Below, one piece after another: positions 36,479 to 45,965 of a stretch of 64,000 nucleotides of DNA (within the stretch, counting starts at the first letter, position 1; every line of letters starts with the position of its first letter). Origin of the DNA: Streptomyces maremycinicus (GTDB lineage: Bacteria > Actinomycetota > Actinomycetes > Streptomycetales > Streptomycetaceae); NCBI RefSeq assembly GCF_001184025.1, contig NZ_BBYG01000012.1, forward strand, positions 186,001 to 250,000. Direction: 5' to 3'. The notes under the pieces were generated by a model, which was given only the letters and a program-made list of their open reading frames with translations, did no database searches and was not told where the DNA came from. The position numbers were made by a program, and so were the translations under genes.

Positions 36479-36790
36479 ATGGCACAGGCATTGCGACCCA
36501 ATACCGCCGGATCCCTCTTCGCCACCGACGGCAGAGCCCATCCCCTCCAGGACACCTTGCTGGCAGTGACGCTGGTGCTCGGTGTGACCGCGTTCATCAC
36601 GTCGTTCTTCCACAGCCTTCATCTGCTCAGCTCCTGGGTGGGCCTGGTCGGAATCCTGACCGGTGCGTACGGACAGTGGATCTCCGAGACCACCCGTGAG
36701 CGCTTCGGTCTGATCCTGGGTCTCGGTGCCGCGGGCTTCGGCTTCTTCATCGGAATGGCCCACGGCGGCCTCTTCGGCGGAGTCTGGTGA
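36479..36790 (+). CDS. Small membrane protein of unknown function
   Basis: 103 residues starting [20 protein letters not shown], with three hydrophobic segments ([40 protein letters not shown] and [28 protein letters not shown]). The start is set by GGAGGTG eight bases upstream. Divergent from rpsF, with about 290 bases between that hold both promoters. I do not recognise the family beyond small conserved Streptomyces membrane proteins. Followed by two GC-rich hairpins. Confidence 0.78.
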
Positions 36791-36795
36791 CCCGA

Positions 36796-36838
36796 CCGGC
36801 GCGGGCGGTGCCGGCGCCACGGACCCCGCCCGCGCCGG
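36796..36838 (+). terminator. Terminator hairpin after the small membrane protein
   Basis: 12-bp stem CCGGCGCGGGCG ... CGCCCGCGCCGG. Confidence 0.6.
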
Positions 36839-36871
36839 AGGACGCCTAGACACCTACGAATCAGGACGGAA

Positions 36872-36898
36872 CGCCCCGGCCGCACGCGGGCCGGGGCG
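36872..36898. terminator. Second GC-rich hairpin upstream of femX
   Basis: 10-bp stem CGCCCCGGCC ... GGCCGGGGCG with a 7-base loop, in the 215-base gap before femX. Could be part of a tandem terminator or of the femX leader. Confidence 0.45.
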
Positions 36899-37005
36899 CA
36901 GGTTCCGTACGCCCAGTCGGGCTGGTCGCAAGGCGCAGTAGGCTTCGGCGCGAGAGCCGGAGCCCCTGTACCCATGGGGACACACCAGCCCGAGGAGCGC
37001 CCCGA

Positions 37006-38127
37006 ATGAGCCTGACCCTGAGGACGATCAGCCGCGAGCAGCATCTGGCATACATCCAGAGCCTGCCGTCGGCTAGCCACATGCAGGTTCCGGCCTGGGC
37101 CGATGTCAAGGCCGAGTGGCGTTCGGAGAGCCTCGGCTGGTTCGACGAGCGCAACGGTGAACTGGTCGGCGTGGGCCTCGTCCTCTACCGCCAGCTGCCC
37201 AAGATCAAGCGCTACCTGGCCTACCTTCCCGAGGGCCCGGTCATCAACTGGTACGCGCCGAACCTGACCGACTGGCTGGAACCGATGCTCGCGCACCTGA
37301 AGCAGCAGGGCGCCTTCTCGGTGAAGATGGGCCCGCCGGTGATCATCCGCCGCTGGGAGGCCACGTCCATCAAGGCGGGCATCCAGAGCCCGGACGTGAA
37401 GCGACTGCGCGACATCGAGGCCGACTTCATCGAGCCGCGTGCCTTCGAGGTGGCCGACAAGCTGCGCCGCATGGGCTGGCAGCAGGGCGAGGACGGCGGC
37501 GCCGGCTTCGGCGACGTCCAGCCGCGCTACGTCTACCAGGTGCCGCTGGCGAACCGTTCGCTCGAAGAGGTCCACAAGAACTTCAACCAGCTGTGGCGCC
37601 GCAACATCAAGAAGGCCGAGAAGGCCGGCGTCGAGGTCGTCCAGGGCGGTTACCACGACCTGGAGGAGTGGCAGCGGCTGTACGAGATCACGGCGGTGCG
37701 GGATCACTTCCGGCCACGTCCGCTCTCCTACTTCCAGCGCATGTGGTCGGCCCTCAACACCGAGGACCCCAACCGCATGCGGCTGTACTTCGCCCGCCAC
37801 AACGGCGTGAACCTCGCTGCGGCGACGATGCTGATCGTCGGCGGCCACGTCTGGTACTCCTACGGCGCGTCCGACAACATCGGCCGTGAGTTCCGGCCCT
37901 CGAACGCGATGCAGTGGCGGATGCTGCGCGACGCCTACGCGCTCGGCGCGACCGTCTACGACCTGCGTGGCATCTCCGACTCGCTGGACGAGACCGACCA
38001 TCTCTTCGGTCTGATCCAGTTCAAGGTCGGCACCGGCGGACAGGCCGCGGAGTACCTCGGCGAGTGGGACTTCCCGCTGAACAAGCTGCTCCACAAGGCT
38101 CTCGACATCTACATGTCGCGCCGCTGA
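37006..38127 (+). CDS. femX: FemX-type peptidoglycan branching aminoacyltransferase
   Basis: 373-residue cytoplasmic FemABX enzyme that transfers an aminoacyl group (glycine in S. coelicolor) from tRNA to the lipid-linked stem pentapeptide, building the interpeptide bridge. Features are MSLTLRTISREQHLAYIQ, QVPAWADVKAEWRSESLGWF, WRRNIKKAEKAGVEV (coiled helical arm), SYGASDNIGREFRPSNAMQW and YDLRGISDSLDETDHLFGL. A GAGGAG Shine-Dalgarno precedes ATG 37006. The alanine-racemase-like gene 85 bases downstream runs the same way. Confidence 0.9.
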   Translation: MSLTLRTISREQHLAYIQSLPSASHMQVPAWADVKAEWRSESLGWFDERNGELVGVGLVLYRQLPKIKRYLAYLPEGPVINWYAPNLTDWLEPMLAHLKQQGAFSVKMGPPVIIRRWEATSIKAGIQSPDVKRLRDIEADFIEPRAFEVADKLRRMGWQQGEDGGAGFGDVQPRYVYQVPLANRSLEEVHKNFNQLWRRNIKKAEKAGVEVVQGGYHDLEEWQRLYEITAVRDHFRPRPLSYFQRMWSALNTEDPNRMRLYFARHNGVNLAAATMLIVGGHVWYSYGASDNIGREFRPSNAMQWRMLRDAYALGATVYDLRGISDSLDETDHLFGLIQFKVGTGGQAAEYLGEWDFPLNKLLHKALDIYMSRR

Positions 38128-38212
38128 CGTCACGTCCGGTGATTCCATACCTCTGACGCCTCTGACGCGTTTCCCCCACACCGCAGCCACGAGAAAGGTC
38201 CCAGGTCCGGCC

Positions 38213-39244
38213 ATGGCGCTCACCCTCTACGTCGACACCGCGCGCTGGCGGGCGCACCACAAGCACGTGCAGGAGCAGTTCCCGGGACTCGTCCCGGTCT
38301 GCAAGGGCAACGGCTACGGGTTCGGGCACGACCGGCTGGCCGAGGAGGCCACCCGGCTGGGCTCGGACGTCCTCGCCGTCGGCACGACGTACGAGGCCGC
38401 GCGCATCAAGGACTTCTTCGGCGGCGACCTCCTGGTGCTGACGCCCTACCGGCGCGGTGAGGAGCCCGTCCCGCTGCCCGACCGGGTCGTGCGCTCCGTG
38501 TCGTCGATCGACGGCGTGTACGGCCTCGTGGGCGCTCGGGTGGTCATCGAGGTCATGTCGTCGATGAAGCGGCACGGCATCAGCGAGCAGGACCTGCCGC
38601 AGCTGCACGCGGCCATCGAGAACGTCAGGCTGGAGGGTTTCGCGATCCACCTCCCGCTGGACCGCACCGACGGCTCCGACGCCGTCGAGGAGGTCATCGG
38701 CTGGATGGACCGGCTGCGCGCGGCCCGGCTGCCGCTGCACACGATGTTCGTCAGTCACCTCAAGGCCGACGAACTCGCCCGGCTGCGGCAGCAGTTCCCG
38801 CAGACCCGCTTCCGCGCCCGTATCGGCACGCGGCTGTGGCTGGGGGACCACGACGCCACCGAGTACCGCGGTGCCGTCCTCGATGTCACGCGCGTCTCCA
38901 AGGGTGACCGCTTCGGCTACCGGCAGCAGAAGGCGGCCTCCGACGGCTTCCTGGTGGTCGTGGCGGGCGGAACCTCGCACGGGGTGGGTCTGGAGGCCCC
39001 CAAGGCCCTCCACGGCGTCATGCCGCGCGCCAAGGGCGTCGCCCGCGCGGGCCTCGCCACGGTGAACCGGAACCTGTCTCCGTTCGTCTGGGGCGGCAAG
39101 CAGCGCTGGTTCGCCGAGCCGCCGCACATGCAGGTGTCCATCCTGTTCGTGCCCTCGGACGCGCCGGAGCCGCACGTCGGCGACGAACTCGTGGCGCATC
39201 TGCGGCACACCACCACGCAGTTCGACCGGATCGTGGACCGCTGA
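38213..39244 (+). CDS. Alanine-racemase-family PLP protein
   Basis: 343 residues. The N-terminal domain is an alanine-racemase-type PLP barrel with the cofactor Lys in VCKGNGYGFG (about residue 28). The C-terminal part (about 235-340) has RFGYRQQKAASDGFLVVVAGGTSHGVGLE and does not look like a standard racemase C-domain. In Streptomyces this gene typically follows femX, so a role in wall precursor or D-amino-acid metabolism is likely (inference). Catalytic Tyr was not clearly located. Shine-Dalgarno is weak (AGGTCC). Confidence 0.82.
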   Translation: MALTLYVDTARWRAHHKHVQEQFPGLVPVCKGNGYGFGHDRLAEEATRLGSDVLAVGTTYEAARIKDFFGGDLLVLTPYRRGEEPVPLPDRVVRSVSSIDGVYGLVGARVVIEVMSSMKRHGISEQDLPQLHAAIENVRLEGFAIHLPLDRTDGSDAVEEVIGWMDRLRAARLPLHTMFVSHLKADELARLRQQFPQTRFRARIGTRLWLGDHDATEYRGAVLDVTRVSKGDRFGYRQQKAASDGFLVVVAGGTSHGVGLEAPKALHGVMPRAKGVARAGLATVNRNLSPFVWGGKQRWFAEPPHMQVSILFVPSDAPEPHVGDELVAHLRHTTTQFDRIVDR

Positions 39245-39273
39245 GGCGCGACACCGAAGAACGAGGCCGGCAA

Positions 39274-39314
39274 CGGGAAAGGCCGTACACGGAGTTCGTG
39301 TACGGCCTTTCCCG
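39274..39314. terminator. Bidirectional terminator, 18-bp perfect stem
   Basis: CGGGAAAGGCCGTACACG ... CGTGTACGGCCTTTCCCG with a 5-base loop, between the convergent alanine-racemase-like and GT87 genes. Confidence 0.85.
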
Positions 39315-39393
39315 TCGGCGCGTCAGCCCGTCGGCTCACTGGCCTGTCAGCGCGCCGACCAGATCCTGATGCCCTGGCCGACGCCCTGTTCGC

Positions 39394-40893
39394 TCAGAGC
39401 GAACTGTCGGTGGCATCCTGTTTGCCCCAGTCCACCTGGGGCCCGTCGAAGTGGGATGCGTGCCGCGGCGGATGCGCCGCGGCACCGAGCACGAAGACGT
39501 CCTCCGCCCCGTCGAGCACTCCGCCCGAGGGGTCGTCGTCGCCCGCCTGCCGCACCACGTCCCGCTCCGGCATCAGGATGTCGCGCACGACGACTCCGCA
39601 CAGGTAGAGCGTTCCCAACAGGTGCACGCCGATGGCCCAGTGGTAGCCGTCGGTCGGCAGGCCCTTGTGGGCGTCTCCGCTCATCGTGTACGCGAGGTAC
39701 ATCCAGATACCCAGGAAGTAGGCGACCTCGCACGCCTGCCAGATCAGGAAGTCCCGCCACTTCGGCCGGGCCAGCACCGCCAGCGGCACCAGCCACAGGA
39801 CGTACTGCGGCGAGTAGACCTTGTTGGTGAGGATGAAGGCGGCCACGATCAGAAAAGCCAGCTGGGCGAAACGGGGACGGCGGGGCGCGGTCAGCGCCAG
39901 CAGGGCGATGCCCGCGGCGCACACGACGACGAGAAGCGTGGCGAGGGTGTTGACGCTGTCGGTGGTCAGTGGATCGCTGGAGTTCTGCGCCATGATCAGC
40001 CAGAAGGATCCGAAGTCGACGCCGCGCTCCTGGCTGAACCGGTAGAACTTCGACCACCCGTCGAAGGCGAAGAGCATGACGGGCAGGTTCACCACCAGCC
40101 AGGCGACGACCGCACCTCCCGCGGCCTTGCCGAAGTCCCGCCACTTCCCCGCCCGCCAGCACAGCACGAACAGGGGGCCGAGGAGGAACACGGGATAGAG
40201 CTTGGCGGCCGTGGCAAGCCCCAGGAGGACTCCGAAGGCGAGGGACCGGCCCCGCGACCACATGAGCATCGCCGCGGCCGTCAGAGCGACCGCCAGCAGG
40301 TCCCAGTTGATGGTCGCGGTCAACGCGAAGGCGGGCGCCAGGGCGACCAGCAGACCGTCCCAGGGGCGCCGGGCGTGCGTCCGGGCCACACAGACGGCGA
40401 TCACGGCCGCGCACGCCATCAGCATCCCGGCGTTGACCATCCAGTACCACTGTTCCTGGTCCTGGATGCTGCCGCTGCCCGGGGTCAGCCAGTTGGCCAC
40501 CTCCATGAACACGCCGGTCAGTACCGGGTACTCGAGGTAGTCCATGTCGCCGGGGAGCTTGTCGAAGTACGGCACGAGCCCGTCGGCGAAACCGCGCCCC
40601 TGATACAGGTGCGGGATGTCCGAGTAGCAGGCGTGCGTGTACTGGGTGGTGGCACCGAAGAACCAGCCGCCGTTGTAGCAAGGCGCCTTCTGGATCAGTC
40701 CTAGGGCGAACATCCCGATCGCCACGAGCGCGACGATCCGTACGGGCGTCCACCAGGACGTCCCGAGCAGCGCCCGGCGGCCGATGGGGCCGCCGATCAG
40801 CTCACTGCCGGCCGCGGCCACCGGGTCATCGCTGGTCGGCTTCACCGGATCCGGCTCGTGCGCGCGCGTCGGCGTCGATTCTGCACTGGGCAT
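39394..40893 (-). CDS. GT87-family polyprenol-phosphate mannosyltransferase-like membrane protein
   Basis: 499 residues with about ten membrane helices. After a cytoplasmic N-terminus it has PVRIVALVAIGMFALGL, then an extracytoplasmic loop with YTHACYSDIPHLYQGRGFADGLVPY and DYLEYPVLTG. The YPV/PHLYQ region carries the acidic catalytic residues of DUF2029/GT87 enzymes, which use lipid-linked mannose. LPSPQYVLWL-type helix motif near 380. ATG 40893 was preferred to 40902 for better spacing from GGCAGGA. Acceptor unknown; glycolipid or cell-envelope glycan is likely. Confidence 0.85.
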   Translation of the reverse strand: MPSAESTPTRAHEPDPVKPTSDDPVAAAGSELIGGPIGRRALLGTSWWTPVRIVALVAIGMFALGLIQKAPCYNGGWFFGATTQYTHACYSDIPHLYQGRGFADGLVPYFDKLPGDMDYLEYPVLTGVFMEVANWLTPGSGSIQDQEQWYWMVNAGMLMACAAVIAVCVARTHARRPWDGLLVALAPAFALTATINWDLLAVALTAAAMLMWSRGRSLAFGVLLGLATAAKLYPVFLLGPLFVLCWRAGKWRDFGKAAGGAVVAWLVVNLPVMLFAFDGWSKFYRFSQERGVDFGSFWLIMAQNSSDPLTTDSVNTLATLLVVVCAAGIALLALTAPRRPRFAQLAFLIVAAFILTNKVYSPQYVLWLVPLAVLARPKWRDFLIWQACEVAYFLGIWMYLAYTMSGDAHKGLPTDGYHWAIGVHLLGTLYLCGVVVRDILMPERDVVRQAGDDDPSGGVLDGAEDVFVLGAAAHPPRHASHFDGPQVDWGKQDATDSSL

Positions 40894-40928
40894 GAGCGAC
40901 ATCCTGCCGTACGGACCTAGGAAAACGC

Positions 40929-40966
40929 CGAGGGCCGCCCCACCTCGTTGGGTGGAGCGGCCCTCG
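40929..40966 (-). terminator. Terminator after the penicillin-binding protein gene
   Basis: Stem CGAGGGCCGC / GCGGCCCTCG plus an inner CCACC / GGTGG, with a 5-base loop. On the minus strand it follows the PBP stop codon (41025). Confidence 0.7.
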
Positions 40967-40979
40967 TTTCACGTGAAAC
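40966..40979. other. parS site (perfect)
   Basis: GTTTCACGTGAAAC between the GT87 start and the PBP stop, adjoining the PBP terminator. Confidence 0.9.
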
Positions 40980-40987
40980 AAGCGCAT

Positions 40988-41001
40988 GTTTCACGTGAAA
41001 C
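40988..41001. other. parS site (perfect)
   Basis: GTTTCACGTGAAAC, 22 bases (start to start) from the preceding site, i.e. about two helical turns. Confidence 0.9.
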
Positions 41002-41024
41002 ACGCAAGTGGGGCAACGGTGCGA

Positions 41025-43706
41025 CTAGCCGCCCGGGCCTCCGAAGAAGCCGCCATTGCTGGTATTCCCTCTGGTGTCGCTCTCCGTCTCGGTCGCGGTG
41101 GCCGATGGGCTGGTTTCGCCTGAGCCGCCGTTCCCGTTCCCGTTGCTCGTCCCGCCGTCTTCCTCCTCGCAGCCGAAGAACTTGGAGCAGGTCTCGGACG
41201 GCGACGGCGAGGGCTCGATCTCCGTCTCGCTGGGAGACGCGGACGGCGACGGCGACTCCTCTTCGGTCTCGGTGGCCGAGGGCGTCGGAGTCGGGGACGG
41301 TTCCGCGTTCACGACCTCGCCGATCGGCTGGGGCTCCGGGAAGTCCTTCGCCTTCGTGCCCTTCAGCGCCTCGGCCATGTAGTCGTGCCAGATCTGGGCC
41401 GGGAACGAGGCACCGTGGATCTTCTCCTGGCCACCTGTTCCGAACATCTCCAGGAACGTGCGGTTCTTGTTCGACTCGTCGTCGTCGTAGCGGAACATGG
41501 TGACCGCGGTCGACAACTGCGGGGTGTAGCCCACGAACCAGGCCGACTTGTTGCCGTCGGTGGTACCGGTCTTGCCGGCCACCTCACGGCCGGGCAGCTG
41601 GGCGTTGGTACCGGTGCCCTTCTCGACCACGGTCTTCAGGACGTCCGTGACGTTGTCGGCGACCTTCGCGGTGAACGCCTGCTTCGTCTCGGTCTCGTGC
41701 GTGAAGATCTGGCCCTTCTCGCTCGTGACCTTCTCCACGGAGTAGGGGTCACGCTGCTTGCCGCTGGCGGCGAAGGTGCCGTACGCGCCCGCCATCCGGA
41801 TCGCGCTCGGGTCGGAGATGCCGATCGAGAACGACGGGAAGCCGCTGTTGGTGAGGCTGGACTCCTTGAGGCCCGCGCTGACGGCGGAGTCCTTCACCTT
41901 GTCCAGGCCGACGTCCATGCCGAGCTGCACGAAGGCGGAGTTCACCGACTCGCGCATCGCTTCGCGAAGGTCGATCTTGTACTTGGGCGGCGTTCCGAGC
42001 GAGACGTTGCCGTCATTGGTCTGAAGCCACTCCTCGCCCTTCTCGTTCTTCCAGACCGTGCCGTCGTAGTTCTCGATCTTGAGCTTGTTCTTGCCGCTGA
42101 ACAGGCTCTTGGGCGACACGATGGTGCGTTCGTCCTGCGCCTGCGACGAGCCCAGGTCCGGATCGCGCACGCCCCAGGTCATCGCGGCGGCCAGCACGAA
42201 CGGCTTGAACGTCGAACCGACCTGGGCGCCGGTCTGGTCGGCGTTGTCGGTGAAGTGCTTGGTGGCGTCCTCACCGCCGTAGATGGCCCGGATGGCACCG
42301 GTGGCCGGTTCCACGGACGCCCCGCCGAACTGGACGTGCGTGTCCGTATCCGGCCGCTGCTTCGGCTTGATGTTGGCCTTCTGGACCTTCGCGACCGAGT
42401 CCGCGAGCTGCTTGACCTTGTTCTTGTCGAAGGTCGTGTAGATCGAGTAGCCGCCCTGCTGGAGCAGGTCCTGGGTGATCCCGGTCTTCTTGCTGTTGGT
42501 GACCAGGTAGCCGTTGGCGAGGTCGACGAGGTAGCCGATCTGGCCCTTGAGGTCGGTGTTGGAGCGGGGGTTCTGCCAGTCGGGGAGGTCGGTGTACTGG
42601 GCCCGCACCGACGCCTTCAGGTGGCCGTACTCGACCATCTTGTCGAGGGTGTCCTGCATCTGGAGCCGGGCCCGCTTGCTGTTCGCGGCGGGGGTGGCGC
42701 CGACCGGGTCGACCGAGGTCGTGCCGGCCGGGTCGTAGTAGGTGGCGCCCTTCAGCATGGCGGCCAGGAACGCGCACTCGCCCGGGTTGAGCTTGATCGC
42801 GTCCTTGTTGAAGTAGGCGCGGGAGGCGGCCTGGATCCCGTAGGCGTTGCGGCCGTAGTACGCGGAGTTCAGGTAGCCGGCCATGATCTGGTCCTTGTCG
42901 ACCTCGGCCCCCACCTTGATGGACACGAAGATCTCCTTGAACTTCCGGGAGATCGTCTGCGACTGGTCGTTCAGCATGGCGTTCTTGACGTACTGCTGGG
43001 TGATCGTCGATCCACCCTGCGTCTGGCCGCCCCGGGCCATGTTGAACACGGCGCGGGCGATGCCCTTGGGGTCGATGCCGCTGTCGTCGTAGAAGGTCTT
43101 GTTCTCCTGCGAGATCACCGCCCAGCGCATCTCCTCGGGGATCTGCGAGAGGCCGATGTTCTGCCGGTTCGTCTCACCACCGGTGGCAACCATCTGGCTG
43201 CCGTCCTTCCAGTAGTAGACGTTGTTCTGCGCCGTGGCCGTCTTGGCGACGTCCGGGATGCCCACCATGGCGTACCCGATGCCCGCGACGGCCACCAGAC
43301 CGCCCACGAAGCCGACGAACAGGCCCGCGACGAGCTTCCAGGAGGGCATCCAGCGCTGCCAGCCGTACTTGCCGGCGCGCGGGTAGTCGATCAGACGCTT
43401 GCTGTCGGGCGCAGGCCGTCCTCTGCCCCGTCCGGGGCCGGCCGGGGCTCCGCGACGGCCTCCCGTGGGCTCGGCCGCTCTGCGCCGCCCGCCCGAGTCT
43501 CTCTGGGATGCGCGCCGGGCGTCGGCGCGGTTGCCGTGCGACTGGTCTTCGCCTCCGGCCCCGTAACCCAACCCGTAGTCGGAAGGAGATCCGGTTGCGC
43601 CTCGCGGTGCCGCGCGGCGGCCGGAGGACGGACCGGACTGGCCGCGTCGGGCCGCGGCACGTCCGCCTCCCTGCGGCTGCGGCGGTTTGCGACGGTGCTC
43701 GCTCAT
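41025..43706 (-). CDS. Bifunctional class A penicillin-binding protein
   Basis: 893 residues. The cytoplasmic N-terminus (1-120) is Arg/Gly/Pro-rich. One membrane anchor (about 124-148) is followed by a GT51 glycosyltransferase domain (catalytic Glu201 in ISQENKTFYDD; GGSTITQQYVKNAML; KFKEIFVSIKV) and a transpeptidase domain (STFK with Ser498/Lys501; SVNSAF near 625; KTGTTDG near 697). The C-terminal tail (about 790-893) is Pro/Ser/Thr/Glu-rich, ends GGFFGGPGG and includes two Cys. It synthesises and crosslinks peptidoglycan outside the membrane. The ATG is given by the MSEHRRK start common in Streptomyces. Confidence 0.93.
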   Translation of the reverse strand: MSEHRRKPPQPQGGGRAAARRGQSGPSSGRRAAPRGATGSPSDYGLGYGAGGEDQSHGNRADARRASQRDSGGRRRAAEPTGGRRGAPAGPGRGRGRPAPDSKRLIDYPRAGKYGWQRWMPSWKLVAGLFVGFVGGLVAVAGIGYAMVGIPDVAKTATAQNNVYYWKDGSQMVATGGETNRQNIGLSQIPEEMRWAVISQENKTFYDDSGIDPKGIARAVFNMARGGQTQGGSTITQQYVKNAMLNDQSQTISRKFKEIFVSIKVGAEVDKDQIMAGYLNSAYYGRNAYGIQAASRAYFNKDAIKLNPGECAFLAAMLKGATYYDPAGTTSVDPVGATPAANSKRARLQMQDTLDKMVEYGHLKASVRAQYTDLPDWQNPRSNTDLKGQIGYLVDLANGYLVTNSKKTGITQDLLQQGGYSIYTTFDKNKVKQLADSVAKVQKANIKPKQRPDTDTHVQFGGASVEPATGAIRAIYGGEDATKHFTDNADQTGAQVGSTFKPFVLAAAMTWGVRDPDLGSSQAQDERTIVSPKSLFSGKNKLKIENYDGTVWKNEKGEEWLQTNDGNVSLGTPPKYKIDLREAMRESVNSAFVQLGMDVGLDKVKDSAVSAGLKESSLTNSGFPSFSIGISDPSAIRMAGAYGTFAASGKQRDPYSVEKVTSEKGQIFTHETETKQAFTAKVADNVTDVLKTVVEKGTGTNAQLPGREVAGKTGTTDGNKSAWFVGYTPQLSTAVTMFRYDDDESNKNRTFLEMFGTGGQEKIHGASFPAQIWHDYMAEALKGTKAKDFPEPQPIGEVVNAEPSPTPTPSATETEEESPSPSASPSETEIEPSPSPSETCSKFFGCEEEDGGTSNGNGNGGSGETSPSATATETESDTRGNTSNGGFFGGPGG

Positions 43707-44059
43707 CGAACGATTACTCCTCGGGCAGGCGCATCCGTGCGCGCCTGGAAAGGGCGGCTGGTTTCCTGTCCCCCCGAAGTACGGATGCGGTCGGTCGCGC
43801 ATTCACCCGTACTGCACCGAGGACCTCGACGCCCCCCGGCGTCTCATGGGTCCCGGTGGTGTGCATGGCGCACAGACTACGCACCGTCAAAACCTGCCTA
43901 GGCCCGAAGTTCACCGCAAACCAGGCAACTTGCCCTCAATGAATCGGTGATGTGATCCCGTTCACCCTTTCCCCTCTTGTCGCATCCGGAAGGCCGTTCT
44001 ATCGTCATGATGTATCGAGTCGATACATCAGCGCGACATAAGGACGAGAGGAGGCGACG
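43707..44059. other. PBP / PadR divergent intergenic region
   Basis: 353 bases. Holds the PBP promoter on the left and the PadR promoter with its operator at 44008-44030. Reading frames through it are not credible. Confidence 0.6.
44008..44030. promoter_or_regulatory. PadR operator palindrome
   Basis: Perfect inverted repeat TGATGTATCGA-g-TCGATACATCA, 23 bases, ending 29 bases before the PadR ATG. It is AT-rich against a GC-rich background and contains the ATGTAT / ATACAT half-sites typical of PadR-family autoregulators. Likely bound by the PadR protein encoded just downstream. Confidence 0.75.
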
Positions 44060-44743
44060 ATGAGCCGGCGTGCCGGGATCCTCGAGTTCGCCGTCCTCGG
44101 CCTTCTCCGCGAGTCTCCGATGCACGGCTATGAGCTGCGCAAACGACTGAACACGTCCCTGGGCGTGTTCCGTGCGTTCAGCTACGGCACGCTCTACCCC
44201 TGCCTCAAGACGCTGGTCACCAACGGCTGGTTGATCGAGGAGCCGGGCAGCACCCACGAAGACGCCCTCGCCGCACCACTCGCAGGGCGTCGCGCCAAGA
44301 TCGTCTACCGGTTGACGGCGGAGGGTAAGGAGCACTTCGAGGAGCTGCTCTCGCAGACGGGTCCCGACGCGTACGAGGACGAACACTTCGCCGCTCGTTT
44401 CGCCTTCTTCGGACAGACGTCACGCGATGTACGCATGCGCGTACTCGAGGGCCGCCGCAGCCGGCTGGAGGAGCGCCTCGAGAAGATGCGCGCCTCCCTG
44501 GCGCGCACCCGGGAGCGCCTCGACGACTACACGCTTGAGCTCCAGCGCCACGGTATGGAGTCCGTGGAGCGCGAAGTGCGCTGGCTGAACGAGCTCATCG
44601 AGAGCGAGCGGGCCGGACGGGACCTGACAGGTTCCGCCTCCGGGGGGTCCGCTCAACAGAACACCACATCTGGATCGACGGGCGGCCTGCCCCGTCCCGG
44701 GGACACCCCCGGGACGGATCTGCCCGACGAAACCGCCACGTGA
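44060..44743 (+). CDS. PadR-family transcriptional regulator
   Basis: 227 residues. The PadR winged helix begins [25 protein letters not shown] and continues [22 protein letters not shown] (helix-turn-helix and wing), followed by [18 protein letters not shown] and a long charged coiled-coil helix (about 130-195, dimerisation). The Gly/Ser/Thr-rich tail is variable. Strong GAGGAGG Shine-Dalgarno lies before ATG 44060. It is 44 bases upstream of the inositol-phosphate synthase gene, same strand, so it may autoregulate both. Confidence 0.9.
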   Translation: MSRRAGILEFAVLGLLRESPMHGYELRKRLNTSLGVFRAFSYGTLYPCLKTLVTNGWLIEEPGSTHEDALAAPLAGRRAKIVYRLTAEGKEHFEELLSQTGPDAYEDEHFAARFAFFGQTSRDVRMRVLEGRRSRLEERLEKMRASLARTRERLDDYTLELQRHGMESVEREVRWLNELIESERAGRDLTGSASGGSAQQNTTSGSTGGLPRPGDTPGTDLPDETAT

Positions 44744-44787
44744 GCGCCTGTTCAGGGCCTCACTCGTACACACAGGGAGCAACCGGA

Positions 44788-45870
44788 ATGGGTTCGGTTC
44801 GCGTAGCCATCGTCGGCGTCGGAAACTGCGCCGCCTCGCTGGTGCAGGGCGTCGAGTACTACAAGGACGCCGACCCGGCGTCCAAGGTCCCGGGTCTGAT
44901 GCACGTGCAGTTCGGCGACTACCACGTCGGTGACGTCGAGTTCGTCGCCGCCTTCGACGTCGACGCGAAGAAGGTCGGCCTCGACCTCTCGGACGCCATC
45001 GGTGCCAGCGAGAACAACACCATCAAGATCTGCGACGTCCCGAACAAGGGCGTCACGGTCCAGCGTGGCCACACCCTGGACGGTCTCGGCAAGTACTACC
45101 GCGAGACCATCGAGGAGTCCGCCGAGGCCCCGGTCGACGTCGTCCAGATCCTCAAGGACCGCCAGGTCGACGTCCTTGTCTGCTACCTGCCCGTCGGTTC
45201 CGAGAACGCGGCGAAGTTCTACGCCCAGGCCGCCATCGACGCCAAGGTCGCGTTCGTCAACGCCCTCCCGGTCTTCATCGCCGGCACCAAGGAGTGGGCG
45301 GACAAGTTCACCGAGGCCGGCGTCCCGATCGTCGGTGACGACATCAAGTCCCAGGTCGGCGCCACCATCACGCACCGTGTGATGGCGAAGCTGTTCGAGG
45401 ACCGCGGTGTCCGGCTCGAGCGCACCATGCAGCTCAACGTCGGCGGCAACATGGACTTCAAGAACATGCTGGAGCGCGACCGCCTCGAGTCCAAGAAGAT
45501 CTCGAAGACGCAGGCCGTCACCTCGCAGATCCCCGACCGCGACCTGGGCGAGAAGAACGTCCACATCGGTCCCTCGGACTACGTGGCCTGGCTGGACGAC
45601 CGCAAGTGGGCGTACGTCCGCCTCGAGGGCCGCGCCTTCGGTGACGTCCCGCTGAACCTGGAGTACAAGCTCGAGGTCTGGGACTCCCCGAACTCCGCGG
45701 GTGTCATCATCGACGCCCTGCGCGCCGCGAAGATCGCCAAGGACCGCGGTATCGGTGGCCCGATCCTGTCGGCGTCCTCGTACTTCATGAAGTCCCCGCC
45801 GGTGCAGTACTTCGACGACGAGGCCTACGCCAACGTCGAGAAGTTCATCCGCGGTGAGGTCGAGCGCTGA
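44788..45870 (+). CDS. ino1: Inositol-3-phosphate synthase
   Basis: 360-residue NAD-dependent enzyme that converts glucose-6-phosphate to inositol-1/3-phosphate, precursor of phosphatidylinositol and mycothiol in actinobacteria. The Rossmann motif [20 protein letters not shown] is followed by SRTG-like [27 protein letters not shown] (about 225-252) and [25 protein letters not shown]. Length matches the actinobacterial form. GGGAG precedes ATG 44788. Immediately downstream of padR. Confidence 0.95.
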   Translation: MGSVRVAIVGVGNCAASLVQGVEYYKDADPASKVPGLMHVQFGDYHVGDVEFVAAFDVDAKKVGLDLSDAIGASENNTIKICDVPNKGVTVQRGHTLDGLGKYYRETIEESAEAPVDVVQILKDRQVDVLVCYLPVGSENAAKFYAQAAIDAKVAFVNALPVFIAGTKEWADKFTEAGVPIVGDDIKSQVGATITHRVMAKLFEDRGVRLERTMQLNVGGNMDFKNMLERDRLESKKISKTQAVTSQIPDRDLGEKNVHIGPSDYVAWLDDRKWAYVRLEGRAFGDVPLNLEYKLEVWDSPNSAGVIIDALRAAKIAKDRGIGGPILSASSYFMKSPPVQYFDDEAYANVEKFIRGEVER

Positions 45871-45910
45871 CTCGTCCCGCACGGAAAATTCGCTCCTGCC
45901 AGGGCTGAGA

Positions 45911-45942
45911 AGGGTCCCCGGGTCCTATGACCCGGGGACCCT
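45911..45942 (+). terminator. Terminator after the inositol-phosphate synthase gene
   Basis: 13-bp stem AGGGTCCCCGGGT ... ACCCGGGGACCCT with a 6-base loop. Confidence 0.75.
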
Positions 45943-45965
45943 CCCCGTATGTGAGGCTGTGCCGC

